From positions 1-64,000 of the forward strand of contig NZ_JAJNRQ010000006.1 of assembly GCF_021083645.1 (NCBI RefSeq): a stretch of 64,000 bases of DNA. Direction: 5' to 3'. The translations under genes and the position numbers were made by a program. The notes under the pieces are model-generated. The model saw only the letters and a program-made list of their open reading frames with translations, was not told the origin of the DNA and made no database searches. Within the stretch, counting starts at the first letter, position 1; each line of letters begins with the position of its first letter. Source of the DNA: Schaalia sp. lx-260. Lineage in GTDB: Bacteria; Actinomycetota; Actinomycetes; Actinomycetales; Actinomycetaceae. This document shows positions 1 through 7,833 of the stretch, in pieces.

Positions 1-354
1 CCACAAGAAAAACCCCGCAGCACCAAGGCCAGGCACACCACCCAACAAAACCCACCACAACCGGCAAACCCCATCAGGCGACAAACAAAAACAATACCCA
101 CCCCACCACACACACGTCAAACCAAAACACTATGACACCAAACACACAAACACAGAAAGCCCTCTAAAATCCCTCAAAAACAAGGAAAAGTCCGCGCAGA
201 ATCAGGGAACAGTTACCACTGCACACCCGTTTCCGCACGGACTTTCACTCAGCAAAGCCACACTCTCAGGAAATACACAGCCTCAAAAAACCTGTCAAGC
301 TACCTAGCTTTTCCAAAAAGAAGCGATGGACCTCACAAAATATACGAAAGAAAC
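1..354. other. Non-genic leading stretch, A/C-rich on the plus strand
   Basis: The first ~180 bases contain few T or G on the plus strand, so all three forward frames stay open for long distances by composition alone (frame 1 to about 132, frame 2 to about 306). The 3' end of a plus-strand gene entering from the left cannot be excluded, but nothing recognisable is encoded. The right half carries the hairpin at 187–245 listed separately. Confidence 0.5.
187..245 (-). terminator. Branched hairpin downstream of the malic enzyme gene
   Basis: An 11-base arm at 187–197 pairs with 235–245. On the minus strand the single mismatch becomes a G-U pair. The ~37-base loop holds a nested GGG/CCC and CAGU/ACUG hairpin. 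On the minus strand the closing arm is followed by a U-rich stretch (TTTTCC then TTGTTTTT). It lies 110 bases past the malic enzyme stop, so a rho-independent terminator is the simplest reading, though the loop is more elaborate than usual. Confidence 0.5.
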
Positions 355-1785
355 TCAACAAGTACCTAAGTGTTCTTGTACAGGAATATCTACCGTCGGC
401 AAATCACGAACAGCTTGCCGAACTGCACGCGAAACAGCTCGCGGCACACGCTCGTCAAATACGCCAGGAATAATGTAATTCGCACCGAGTTCATCAACCG
501 AAATCACATCAGCAATAGCAACAGCAGCGACACGGAGCACCTCCGTCGTAATTTCTTTCACCTTCGCATCAAGCAAACCACGGAATAAACCAGGGAAAGC
601 CAAAACGTTATTAATCTGATTCGGATAATCAGAACGCCCCGTTGCCACGATACGCGCATATTGAGCCGCAGCAATCGGATCAACCTCAGGAGTCGGATTC
701 GCTAAAGCAAAAACAATAGAATCTTTCGCCATTGTTGCTACATCTTCAGCCGTCAAAATATTGCCCTGCGAAACACCAATGAAAACATCCGCATCACGCA
801 AGCCCTCAGCTAACGAACCTTTCACACGACGAGGATTAGTATTTTCAGCCAACCAACGACGTGCCGGATGCATGTCATCAGATACTTCATCAGCATTCAA
901 AGCACCCGAACGACCATAACCCACAATATCGGTCGCACCTTGAGCCATCAGTAATTTAATAATGGCATTACCTGCTGCTCCGACTCCAGAAACAACGATG
1001 CGCACATCCTCAATACGTTTCCCGACAATTTTGAGGGCATTCAGTAGTGCAGCTAAAACAACAATTGCTGTTCCATGCTGATCATCGTGGAATACCGGAA
1101 TATCCAGCTCTGCGCGTAAACGCTCCTCGATTTCAAAGCATCGCGGCGCTGAAATATCTTCGAGATTAATACCGCCGTAAGCGGGAGCAATAGCTTTAAC
1201 AATACGAACAATCTCATCGGTGTCTTTTGTATCTAAAACTACCGGCCAGGCATCAACGTTACCAAACTGCTTGAAAAGGACAGCTTTACCTTCCATAACC
1301 GGCAAAGCAGCCTCTGGCCCGATATCTCCAAGTCCAAGGACAGCTGTACCATCCGAGACAACCGCCACCGAATTTGCCTTCATCGTCAATAAATGCGCTT
1401 TTTGAGGCATGTCATGGATCGCCGTACATACGCGAGCTACGCCAGGAGTGTAGGCACGGGAAAGATCATCACGGTTACGCAACGGAACCTTTGAAGCAAG
1501 CTCAATTTTACCGCCAATATGTGACAGGAAGGTTTGATCTGCAACTGAAGAAGTCGCCACACCCGGTAATGAGTCAAGTACAGCTTCAACTTGTCGGCGG
1601 TGTTCAGAATCACGCATATCACAGGTCACATCAACGATCAGGCGTCCACGATCAGAATCGGCAACATCCAGCCCCTTGATCTGTGCCCCTGTTTCAACGA
1701 CAGCTGCAACAACCCCAGCAATCGAAGTCTGTCCTTCATCCAGATCTAACCGATATGAAGCAGTATAGGAGGGCGAAGTACGCAT
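355..1785 (-). CDS. NAD(P)-dependent malic enzyme with N-terminal ACT domain
   Basis: Oxidative decarboxylation of malate to pyruvate, cytosolic. Residues 1–85 resemble an ACT regulatory domain, as in the short actinobacterial and firmicute malic enzymes. The malic N-domain follows, with Y112 in the SRAYTPGVA context, the lysine-bearing segment around 136–170, the acidic metal-binding patch [11 protein letters not shown] (206–216) and FHDDQHGTA (232–240). The NAD-binding Rossmann turn is SGVGAAGNA (266–274). At 476 aa it is the expected length for an ACT-fused enzyme. ATG at 1785 is preceded by AAGGAGTATT, a good ribosome site. It is monocistronic, with a small GCGGCT/AGCCGC hairpin (1803–1818) in its leader. 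ACT fusion suggests allosteric control by a small metabolite; this is inferred. Confidence 0.95.
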   Translation of the reverse strand: MRTSPSYTASYRLDLDEGQTSIAGVVAAVVETGAQIKGLDVADSDRGRLIVDVTCDMRDSEHRRQVEAVLDSLPGVATSSVADQTFLSHIGGKIELASKVPLRNRDDLSRAYTPGVARVCTAIHDMPQKAHLLTMKANSVAVVSDGTAVLGLGDIGPEAALPVMEGKAVLFKQFGNVDAWPVVLDTKDTDEIVRIVKAIAPAYGGINLEDISAPRCFEIEERLRAELDIPVFHDDQHGTAIVVLAALLNALKIVGKRIEDVRIVVSGVGAAGNAIIKLLMAQGATDIVGYGRSGALNADEVSDDMHPARRWLAENTNPRRVKGSLAEGLRDADVFIGVSQGNILTAEDVATMAKDSIVFALANPTPEVDPIAAAQYARIVATGRSDYPNQINNVLAFPGLFRGLLDAKVKEITTEVLRVAAVAIADVISVDELGANYIIPGVFDERVPRAVSRAVRQAVRDLPTVDIPVQEHLGTC

Positions 1786-2399
1786 AATACTCCTTGTATG
1801 ATGCGGCTCAAAAGCCGCTAACGGACCTTATAACGTGACCATCGTAGGCATTTCATTTCTTTTGCTGACGAGTTGCATCACCTAGTGAGCAAATGAAAGT
1901 GAAGTCACATGCAAAAATTACGTAAAACACACTGTTTTTCAGCGTAGATTTGGGAGTTCTCTGCGCATATGTGTAGCTGCAAAAAACAGTATGAATTCCT
2001 AAGAAAATACTCACCTATAACCGGAGTCAAAAGGTCAGTTTCTGTATTTTCATACAAAATAGACGTTGTGAAGATCTTATTTGCCAAGCTGCACCGTTAA
2101 AACATTTTAATAAGGGCAGGTGGCAAGGTCCTTTGGCACAATGTTAAAGCGATTTTCCTTAATAGCGACAGTATTTAACGGTAAATTTCTATGTTCTGGC
2201 TGAAATATCAGCGAGAGAATAATGAAGCATCATATGGGTTCTTCGGGCTGCTTTCATGTGAGTATCGTTGATGTAGGACCCTTACTTCTTGCCTATTTTT
2301 GTGTGGCGCCTAGTCAAAAATCCCCATATCTGCGCACACAAAGTCTTAGTCTCTAAAAAGTGGGTATGACCGCGTAAGAGTGTGGCGATACTTGTTTTT
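1786..2399. other. 614-base intergenic region with inverted repeats
   Basis: No credible gene. The only open frame of note (about 60 codons, minus strand near 1905–2087) has no ribosome site or recognisable sequence. Visible structure: the leader hairpin at 1803–1818, and a long imperfect inverted repeat with arms at 1931–1943 (ACTGTTTTT plus CAGC) and 1976–1990 (GCTGC plus AAAAAACAGT), enclosing about 32 bases. The malic enzyme promoter presumably lies in the left part. The right part, downstream of the toxin gene, shows no strong terminator. Confidence 0.5.
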
Positions 2400-2687
2400 T
2401 CACGTAGAAAACAGGTCAGAGTGTGTCCCGGTCCGTGTGGCTACAAGAATAAGTTCATACTCGTTAATGGTGTAAATCAGGAGCCAATCTGGTTGAACTG
2501 GTTGAATATGACATTCACGAAACCCTACATAATCGCCTTTAAGAGCATGATCTCTATGCCACGCAGGTAAGGAATCGTCGCTACATAAAGTTTCAAGAAT
2601 CTTTTCCAGCAAAGACATATCCATGCCACACTTTTTCATCCGCTTATAGTCTCGGCAAAACTGTGAGGATACAGCCACATTGAGCAT
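2400..2687 (-). CDS. yafQ: YafQ-family mRNA interferase toxin
   Basis: RelE-superfamily ribosome-dependent endoribonuclease of a type II toxin–antitoxin pair. The C-terminal part shows the YafQ pattern clearly: RDYKRMKKCG near the start, LPAWHRDHALKGDY, FRECHIQPDWLL-like spacing (here RECHIQPVQPDWLLIY) and a terminal RTGTHSDLF. The catalytic-type histidines of the RDH, ECHI and GTHSDLF motifs are all present. Starting at the internal ATG at 2687 gives 95 aa, close to the 92 aa of E. coli YafQ. The same frame continues upstream into antitoxin sequence, giving one 193-codon open frame. I interpret that as the result of a frameshift rather than a real fusion. Confidence 0.85.
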   Translation of the reverse strand: MLNVAVSSQFCRDYKRMKKCGMDMSLLEKILETLCSDDSLPAWHRDHALKGDYVGFRECHIQPVQPDWLLIYTINEYELILVATRTGTHSDLFST

Positions 2688-2978
2688 TAGTGTTTTTTTC
2701 TTCCTCATCAAGAGCATCAAAGAACGCTTTACACTCGAAAAACACTCCATAGGAATTTTCCCTGCAATCATGTCACGTACTTGTTCGCAAGCTGCCTGCG
2801 TGGTATCTGATACGTGAGAGCGCTTGATAGGAAAAGGAAACCCGCCCTCCATTAAAGAGGTGCGCAGAAAAATATTGATCGCATCTGTCACCGATATACC
2901 AAAGCTTGAGAAAAGAAGTTCCGCGTCCTCTTTTATTTCTGGTTCAACACGAATATTAATATGTGCTGTTTTTGGCAT
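2644..2978 (-). pseudogene. dinJ: DinJ/RelB-family antitoxin, apparently frameshifted
   Basis: Residues 1–80 match the RelB/DinJ ribbon-helix-helix antitoxins (INIRVEPEIKEDAE, GISVTDAINIFLR, GGFPFPI). After the PMECF segment the protein loses family character and reads into the toxin frame. One extra base in the run at 2738–2742 (five A on the plus strand) would restore a typical acidic tail (KAFFDALDEEEK) ending at 2644 and overlapping the toxin start. A second homopolymer, seven T at 2693–2699, lies near the junction. GTG at 2981 or ATG at 2978 are both possible starts. It may be a true lesion, a sequencing error in a homopolymer, or a programmed shift. A dead antitoxin beside an intact toxin would be unusual. 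Confidence 0.6.
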
Positions 2979-3046
2979 CACAGGTCACCTACACATTTAC
3001 AGACGTAGAGCGTAACCATCGCGCACTAGGGTCTGCTCCCCTTCTT

Positions 3047-4273
3047 TCAGTGGGGAAAATTTTGAGTCATAAAAGCCCGCGAACGCATCAGTTTCTGAGC
3101 AAAAGACACATTTCTTTGCTGACGCGAAAGCAAACTGTAAAGCACAGCAACAACAAGGACAATTCCTTTAATTACCTGCGCACGATCAGAACCCACACCT
3201 AATAAAAGCAAACCATTATTAAGAACTGCCATGACAAGAGCACCCAGAACACCACCAATGACGCTACCTGTCCCACCTGAAATCGCTACTCCTCCAATAA
3301 AAACCGCAGCAATTGCATCAAGCTCCCATAAAGCACCATCTTGCGGACCAGCTGCCGTAGCTCGCGCCGTAAACAAAATCCCCGCAAGAGCAGCTAAAAC
3401 TCCCATATTCGTCAAGACAATAAATTGAATCCGTTGCACATTAACACCGGATAAATGGGCTGCCACCGGATTACCACCCACAGCGTACACGTGACGCCCG
3501 AAAGTTGTTCTTTGTAACAGGAAATGGTAAATCACTGCCAGGATAAAAACCACAAGAGCCGATAAAGGAACAGCAGTTCCTATAGGACCTCGACCGAATA
3601 GCCATACGCATACGCTCACACAGAAAAACAAGAGCAGACAACGAAAAATAAACGAACTTTTGCGTACCTGCGCACCAGCACGCGCAATATTTTTCTGGCG
3701 TCGCCACTGATCGCACATAAAGATCAAGCCAACGCATAAACCGAAAATGCATGTCGCTATATCAACGCCCAAGAAACGACCAAAATACGGCAACGTACCT
3801 GACCCAAGAAATTGGAATTGCGTAGGGACAGGAACAGATAATGCTTGAGATTCCCATAGTAATAAACCTCGGAAAATCAACATACCTGCCAAAGTAATCA
3901 CAAAACTTGGCACAGCAAAATATGCAAGAAAAAACGCGTGAAAAGCTCCAATACAACCGCCCAGCACAAGGCTCGCAGGAATAGCCAGCCAAAAAGGAAT
4001 ACCCCCGTGCGCCATTCCTAAAGCCATTGTCATCGAAACAAAAGCTCCGACAGCGCCAACCGACAAATCGATTTGGCCGATGATGACAACTAAAACCATG
4101 CCGATCGTCAAAACAAAAATATAGGAATTTCCTGCAAGTAAATTATGTAAATTCGATGCACTCAACATGTGCCCATGCGTCGCATACTCAAAGATGACAA
4201 CAAGAACAATTAACACATTCGCTACAAGATACGTGTGCCTATTCCGTCCCAGGAAAAAGTCAAAGATATGCAT
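3047..4273 (-). CDS. Sugar ABC transporter permease (RbsC/FrcC-type)
   Basis: Integral membrane subunit of a monosaccharide ABC importer, BPD_transp_2 family, about ten hydrophobic segments over 408 aa. Family marks include IGMVLVVIIGQIDLSVGAVGA (about 57–77), ITLAGMLIFRG and the C-terminal ELDAIAAVFIGGVAISGG. It is clearly paralogous to the permease at 7834–9090. It is transcribed divergently from the ROK regulator and single-domain ATPase at 4450–6377, which likely form its partners; no sugar-binding protein is encoded beside it. ATG at 4273 follows AAAGGAG with a rather long spacing. Substrate cannot be read from sequence. Confidence 0.88.
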   Translation of the reverse strand: MHIFDFFLGRNRHTYLVANVLIVLVVIFEYATHGHMLSASNLHNLLAGNSYIFVLTIGMVLVVIIGQIDLSVGAVGAFVSMTMALGMAHGGIPFWLAIPASLVLGGCIGAFHAFFLAYFAVPSFVITLAGMLIFRGLLLWESQALSVPVPTQFQFLGSGTLPYFGRFLGVDIATCIFGLCVGLIFMCDQWRRQKNIARAGAQVRKSSFIFRCLLLFFCVSVCVWLFGRGPIGTAVPLSALVVFILAVIYHFLLQRTTFGRHVYAVGGNPVAAHLSGVNVQRIQFIVLTNMGVLAALAGILFTARATAAGPQDGALWELDAIAAVFIGGVAISGGTGSVIGGVLGALVMAVLNNGLLLLGVGSDRAQVIKGIVLVVAVLYSLLSRQQRNVSFAQKLMRSRAFMTQNFPH

Positions 4274-4342
4274 AACGACTGCAGACTCCTTTCACCCGCG
4301 CTTCTTTACGATCAGGCGTTACTTCTGTCTGTTCCTTCGTAC

Positions 4343-4361
4343 ATCCCTATCCTATAGGGAT
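4343..4361. promoter_or_regulatory. Perfect inverted repeat between divergent permease and ROK genes
   Basis: ATCCCTAT, three bases, then ATAGGGAT: a perfect 8-base inverted repeat, followed at 4363–4368 by TTGACA, a consensus-like -35 hexamer reading toward the ROK gene. Position in a 176-base divergent promoter region and overlap with the promoter make it a good candidate operator for the adjacent ROK regulator. Binding is inferred. Confidence 0.5.
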
Positions 4362-4449
4362 ATTGACAAATCCCGTTAAAAATATTTTTTTCTATCGAAT
4401 TTATGAGGACAGCCCCGTACATGTGCTGACAAACTGATAGCGTAGGTAC

Positions 4450-5634
4450 GTGGTTTTATATGGAGGTCCTTCTGGGTCACAAGCTTCACTGCGAGAAGCT
4501 AATAGTGTCCGGGTTGTTGATGCCATTCAGCGATATGGTCGTATCACACAGGTTGAATTGGCTGCTGTCACAGGACTTTCTTCCGCCACAATTTCCAATA
4601 TCGTCAAACAACTTGTTGAACGTGGAGTTGTCGCCACAGAAAATACGATTCGCTCAGGCCGGCGCGCGCAGCTTGTCCATCTACGTACGCAATCCGCTTT
4701 AGCCGTCGGTGTTCATATTGCTAAACGTGCTCTGCGTATTGAAATCGCTGATGCCTCCCATACGGTTACCGCCGAAAAAGTACTCCCCCTGCCTACAGAT
4801 CACCGGGCGGATACCACATTAGATCGCGCGGCCTTATTAATTTCTGAATTAACAGATGAAATGGGGGTCCCCCTTGATGAAATTGTCGGCATTGGTCTAG
4901 CACTACCGGCCCCCATAGACCCGCATACTCGTAATATTTCAGTCCGCGGCATCATGCGCGACTGGGAAGAAACCGATATTCGTCATGTTCTCGAACGTCG
5001 TCTGGGACGCCCTGTTCTTGTAGAAAATGACGCAAATGCTGCTGCAATCGGTGAGTACCTCTACGGGAATCTTCGCGGGTACAGTGACGGCGTATATATT
5101 CGCGCTTCCTACCATTGCGGCGCGGGCATCATGCTCAATGGGAAACTCCATCACGGTCCTCATGGGATTGCTGGTGAAATCGGACATGTACAGGTAGATC
5201 CCCTCGGACCAATTTGTCAATGCGGGAACAGAGGATGCCTCAATACCGTTGTAGGCGCAGATGCGCTGATAGATCTTTTACGCGTATCACGAGGACATTT
5301 ATCTTTACGTGATGTGATTACCTTAGCCAATGATGGTGACCCTGGATGCGTGCACCTTATTTCAGATGCGGGCACCACGATTGGTCAAGTTGTCGCTAAC
5401 CTCATCACATGGCTCGATACGCAACGTATTGTCGTCGGAGGTGAACTAGCGGAAACAGGTGATATTCTCCTGGCTCCCCTTTCCTCTGCGATTCGTACGC
5501 GTCCTCTTTTAGGGTATGAGCGTGTCAGTGTCGTACAAAGCGCACTGCATGGAACCGCAGAATCAAAAGGTGCACTTGCTTTGGCCTTGCAAGCTTTTTC
5601 TGATCCAATCACCGCAACATCGGAGGTTGCCTGA
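4450..5634 (+). CDS. ROK-family transcriptional regulator
   Basis: NagC/XylR-type sugar-responsive repressor. A winged helix-turn-helix occupies about 20–62 (RITQVELAAVTGLSSATISN). The ROK sugar-binding fold follows, with ENDANAAAIGEY (192–203) and the zinc motif GH at 245–246 with C256, C258 and C263. Length 394 aa is typical. The start is GTG at 4450; its upstream ribosome site is weak. The stop codon overlaps the ATG of the ATPase at 5634 by one base (TGATG), so the two are translationally coupled. It probably controls this operon and the divergent permease through the inverted repeat at 4343–4361, in response to a sugar or sugar phosphate. Confidence 0.9.
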   Translation: MVLYGGPSGSQASLREANSVRVVDAIQRYGRITQVELAAVTGLSSATISNIVKQLVERGVVATENTIRSGRRAQLVHLRTQSALAVGVHIAKRALRIEIADASHTVTAEKVLPLPTDHRADTTLDRAALLISELTDEMGVPLDEIVGIGLALPAPIDPHTRNISVRGIMRDWEETDIRHVLERRLGRPVLVENDANAAAIGEYLYGNLRGYSDGVYIRASYHCGAGIMLNGKLHHGPHGIAGEIGHVQVDPLGPICQCGNRGCLNTVVGADALIDLLRVSRGHLSLRDVITLANDGDPGCVHLISDAGTTIGQVVANLITWLDTQRIVVGGELAETGDILLAPLSSAIRTRPLLGYERVSVVQSALHGTAESKGALALALQAFSDPITATSEVA

Positions 5635-6377
5635 TGCTGAATGAAACTCCCCTGTTGGAACTCAGAAAAATCACGAAACGCTTTGGCGGAGTCGAAGCCC
5701 TCGTTGATGTTCACTTACGTGTTAATCGACATGAGGTTGTAGCACTCGTTGGTGACAATGCAGCCGGTAAATCAACTCTTGCACGCATTATTTCCGGCGT
5801 GCTTTCACCATCTTCAGGCCTTATTCGTTTAGATGGGCAAGCCGTTGTTATTCCAAATACGCAAGCTGCTTTATCTATGGGAATTGCTCCTGTTTTTCAA
5901 GAACTTGCTTTATGTGACAATTTGGATGTGGCCTCGAATATTTTCCTTGGGCAAGAGCAACGCCAAGGATTTTTTCTTGACGAGGCATCAATGGTGGTGC
6001 AAGCACGCGAGTATTTAGATCAGCTCAACTCACGTATCCCCGATGTGACTGTTCCCTTGTATGAGTTATCAGCTGGGCAACGCCAGTGCGTGGCTATCGC
6101 GCGAACACTTGTGTCAAGACCTCGACTTGTCATCCTTGATGAGCCAACAGCCTCACTATCAGTAAGTCAAACCGCCGAAGTTCTGACGCATATCGAACGG
6201 CTCAGAGATCTGGGGCTGGGTGTCATTTTTATATCGCATAATCTCACAGATGTGACAGCGGTTGCTGATCGAGTAGAGGTCCTTCGGCATGGCCGTAATA
6301 ATGGCAGTTTCACAGCCCAAAAAACAGCAATTGAAGACATTATTGCTGCAATTACAGGTGCAACTCGCGTGAAATAA
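5634..6377 (+). CDS. Single-domain sugar ABC transporter ATPase (FrcA-like)
   Basis: Cytoplasmic ATPase of a carbohydrate importer. One nucleotide-binding domain only: Walker A GDNAAGKST (40–48), Q-loop Q89, signature LSAGQRQ (145–151), Walker B LVILDEPTAS (165–174) and ISHN H-loop (200–203). Most importers of this class carry two fused domains in about 500 aa. A 247-aa single-domain form is known from fructose-type FrcA systems, where it presumably homodimerises. It is coupled to the ROK gene upstream and convergent with the sugar-binding lipoprotein gene. The natural partner is the divergent permease at 3047–4273. Confidence 0.88.
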   Translation: MLNETPLLELRKITKRFGGVEALVDVHLRVNRHEVVALVGDNAAGKSTLARIISGVLSPSSGLIRLDGQAVVIPNTQAALSMGIAPVFQELALCDNLDVASNIFLGQEQRQGFFLDEASMVVQAREYLDQLNSRIPDVTVPLYELSAGQRQCVAIARTLVSRPRLVILDEPTASLSVSQTAEVLTHIERLRDLGLGVIFISHNLTDVTAVADRVEVLRHGRNNGSFTAQKTAIEDIIAAITGATRVK

Positions 6378-6445
6378 CCCGTCTTTCTTTCCTTCTGGCA
6401 TTTTCTCTGTGTTTTCAACGCTTTCAGTAAAATCTGAGAAACACA

Positions 6446-6480
6446 AAGGTCGGACCAAAGCATAGCTTTGACCCGACCTT
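6446..6480. terminator. Strong hairpin between convergent sugar-transport operons
   Basis: AAGGTCGG (6446–6453) pairs with CCGACCTT (6473–6480), with an inner CAAAGC/GCTTTG stem closed by a three-base loop. It lies between the ATPase stop at 6377 and the lipoprotein stop at 6507. On the minus strand it is followed by a moderately U-rich run. It probably terminates the minus-strand operon and may work in both directions. Confidence 0.75.
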
Positions 6481-6506
6481 ACGAATGTGATGGAAGTAGT
6501 AAAAAT

Positions 6507-7640
6507 TTACTTCTGTGCTTTTTCGACAAGCTTCAAACGAATCTCATCATTCTTGTACACGTCAGCAGCATTTTCTGCGGTCACAATCTTGGGTGTGAGC
6601 AAGAATGATTTCACAGGATTGCCTTTCTTAGACTCGTATTGGGTCTGATCTAGCGTGGCTCCTTCAATCTTCGGATTGTCATTCCCCTGTGCCAGGGCAA
6701 CAGCTAATGACACCGCATCTTTGACTAACGGGCGGGTATCTTTGAAAATTGTTGAGTACTGACGGCCTTGGACAACCCATGTAACGGATTCATCCTCAGA
6801 GTCTTGACCGGTAACTACAGGAATTGACTTCCCAGCCTGTTCAATGGCGGTAATAATGGCGCGACCCAAGGTGTCATTCGGTGAAAGAACACCTGCAGGA
6901 ACTGCGTCACCTTGATAAGTGGATGTCAGCAAAGCTGCCATGCGGTCCTGCGCATTTTTTGGCAGCCAGCCTTGTGTTGCTACTTGAGTGAAATCGCTTT
7001 GTCCGGATTTAATCACAAGTGTTCCATCATCGACTTTTGGCTGAAGAACATCCATCGCACCGTTGAAGAACTTCAACGAGTTAGAGTCATCAGGGGAGCC
7101 AGCAAAGACTTCAATATTCCATGGCTTATTCCCGCCTTTTGCTTCTAGTCCGTCAAGCAAAGCTTTACCTTGGAGCTGGCCCACACCAAAGTTATCGTAG
7201 GCGATGTAATAGTCCAGATCTGTTGTATTTGTGAGCAAGCGATCGTAAGCAATAACTTTGATCCCTGCAGCTTTGGCTGCGGCAAGTTGAGTACCCAGCT
7301 GAGAGCCATCAATTGCACCGATGACAAGGACTTTCACACCATTTTCAATCATTGCTGAAATTTGGTTTTGCTGCTCAGCGACACCGCCATTGGCAAATTG
7401 AATCTGACAATCCACCGATGCTTCTGCACAACTTGTCTTAAATATTTCTTCAGCTTCTACCCAGTTTTGTGAAGTCTTTTGAGGCATCGCAATACCAATT
7501 GACACTTTACCGGTCATTGCTCCTGATGTAGCACCTTCACTACTAGTCGCAGTATCGGCATTACGTGCTCCACATGCACTCATTGTGAGGGCAAGAGCCG
7601 CGGCTGCTCCAAGCGCAGCAATATTTTTCCATGTTTTCAT
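6507..7640 (-). CDS. Sugar-binding lipoprotein of ABC importer (ChvE/MmsA-like)
   Basis: Periplasmic-binding-protein type I receptor anchored to the membrane. The start is ATG at 7640, preceded by AGAAGGA; the longer frame to 7667 adds nine residues ahead of the signal peptide and is less likely. A lipoprotein signal with MSAC ends at C23. The mature protein has the ChvE-type features VSIGIAMPQKTSQNW, the GVKVLVIGAIDG segment and TGQDSEDESV. It is the last gene of the operon with the permease 7834–9090 and ATPase 9106–10665, separated by a hairpin-rich 193-base spacer. Multiple-monosaccharide uptake is the family role; the actual sugar is unknown. It might also serve the receptor-less permease/ATPase next door. 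Confidence 0.9.
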   Translation of the reverse strand: MKTWKNIAALGAAAALALTMSACGARNADTATSSEGATSGAMTGKVSIGIAMPQKTSQNWVEAEEIFKTSCAEASVDCQIQFANGGVAEQQNQISAMIENGVKVLVIGAIDGSQLGTQLAAAKAAGIKVIAYDRLLTNTTDLDYYIAYDNFGVGQLQGKALLDGLEAKGGNKPWNIEVFAGSPDDSNSLKFFNGAMDVLQPKVDDGTLVIKSGQSDFTQVATQGWLPKNAQDRMAALLTSTYQGDAVPAGVLSPNDTLGRAIITAIEQAGKSIPVVTGQDSEDESVTWVVQGRQYSTIFKDTRPLVKDAVSLAVALAQGNDNPKIEGATLDQTQYESKKGNPVKSFLLTPKIVTAENAADVYKNDEIRLKLVEKAQK

Positions 7641-7833
7641 GGGAGATCCTTCTTCGGTTGTTTTCATACATATGTGTGCGTTATCCGCACGTTGTCCCTT
7701 ACGGGGCTTGGGAACGTGAGTTCCATGCCGAGGCGTACCGGCTCCGTCGGCTCTGACTGTCCTTGGTATGTGTACGCATCGGAAATCTGTTTTCTGATTT
7801 TCAGTTGTGTTCCGTGAAAATCTGGGGAAATAG
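7641..7833 (-). other. Hairpin-rich intercistronic spacer before the binding-protein gene
   Basis: Small perfect stems lie at 7676–7680/7686–7690 (GTGCG/CGCAC), 7711–7715/7720–7724 (GGAAC/GTTCC) and a GCCGA/TCGGC pair around 7727–7752. Spacers like this between permease and receptor genes often stabilise or partly separate the receptor message so that the binding protein is made in excess. A second promoter is equally possible. No gene is present. Confidence 0.4.

Noticed and set aside
187-245. RNase P RNA-like AAAGTCCG element
   Set aside because: The short GAAAGTCCG string resembles part of RNase P RNA, but the surrounding length and pairing do not fit; only a local hairpin is supported.
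1905-2087. 60-codon minus-strand open frame in the gene-free region
   Set aside because: No ribosome site, no family resemblance, and it spans the inverted repeat at 1931–1990.
2400-2981. Genuine DinJ–YafQ fusion protein
   Set aside because: The junction sequence is basic and Met/Leu-rich with no family character, while a one-base change gives a normal antitoxin tail and a normal toxin start, so a frameshift is more likely.
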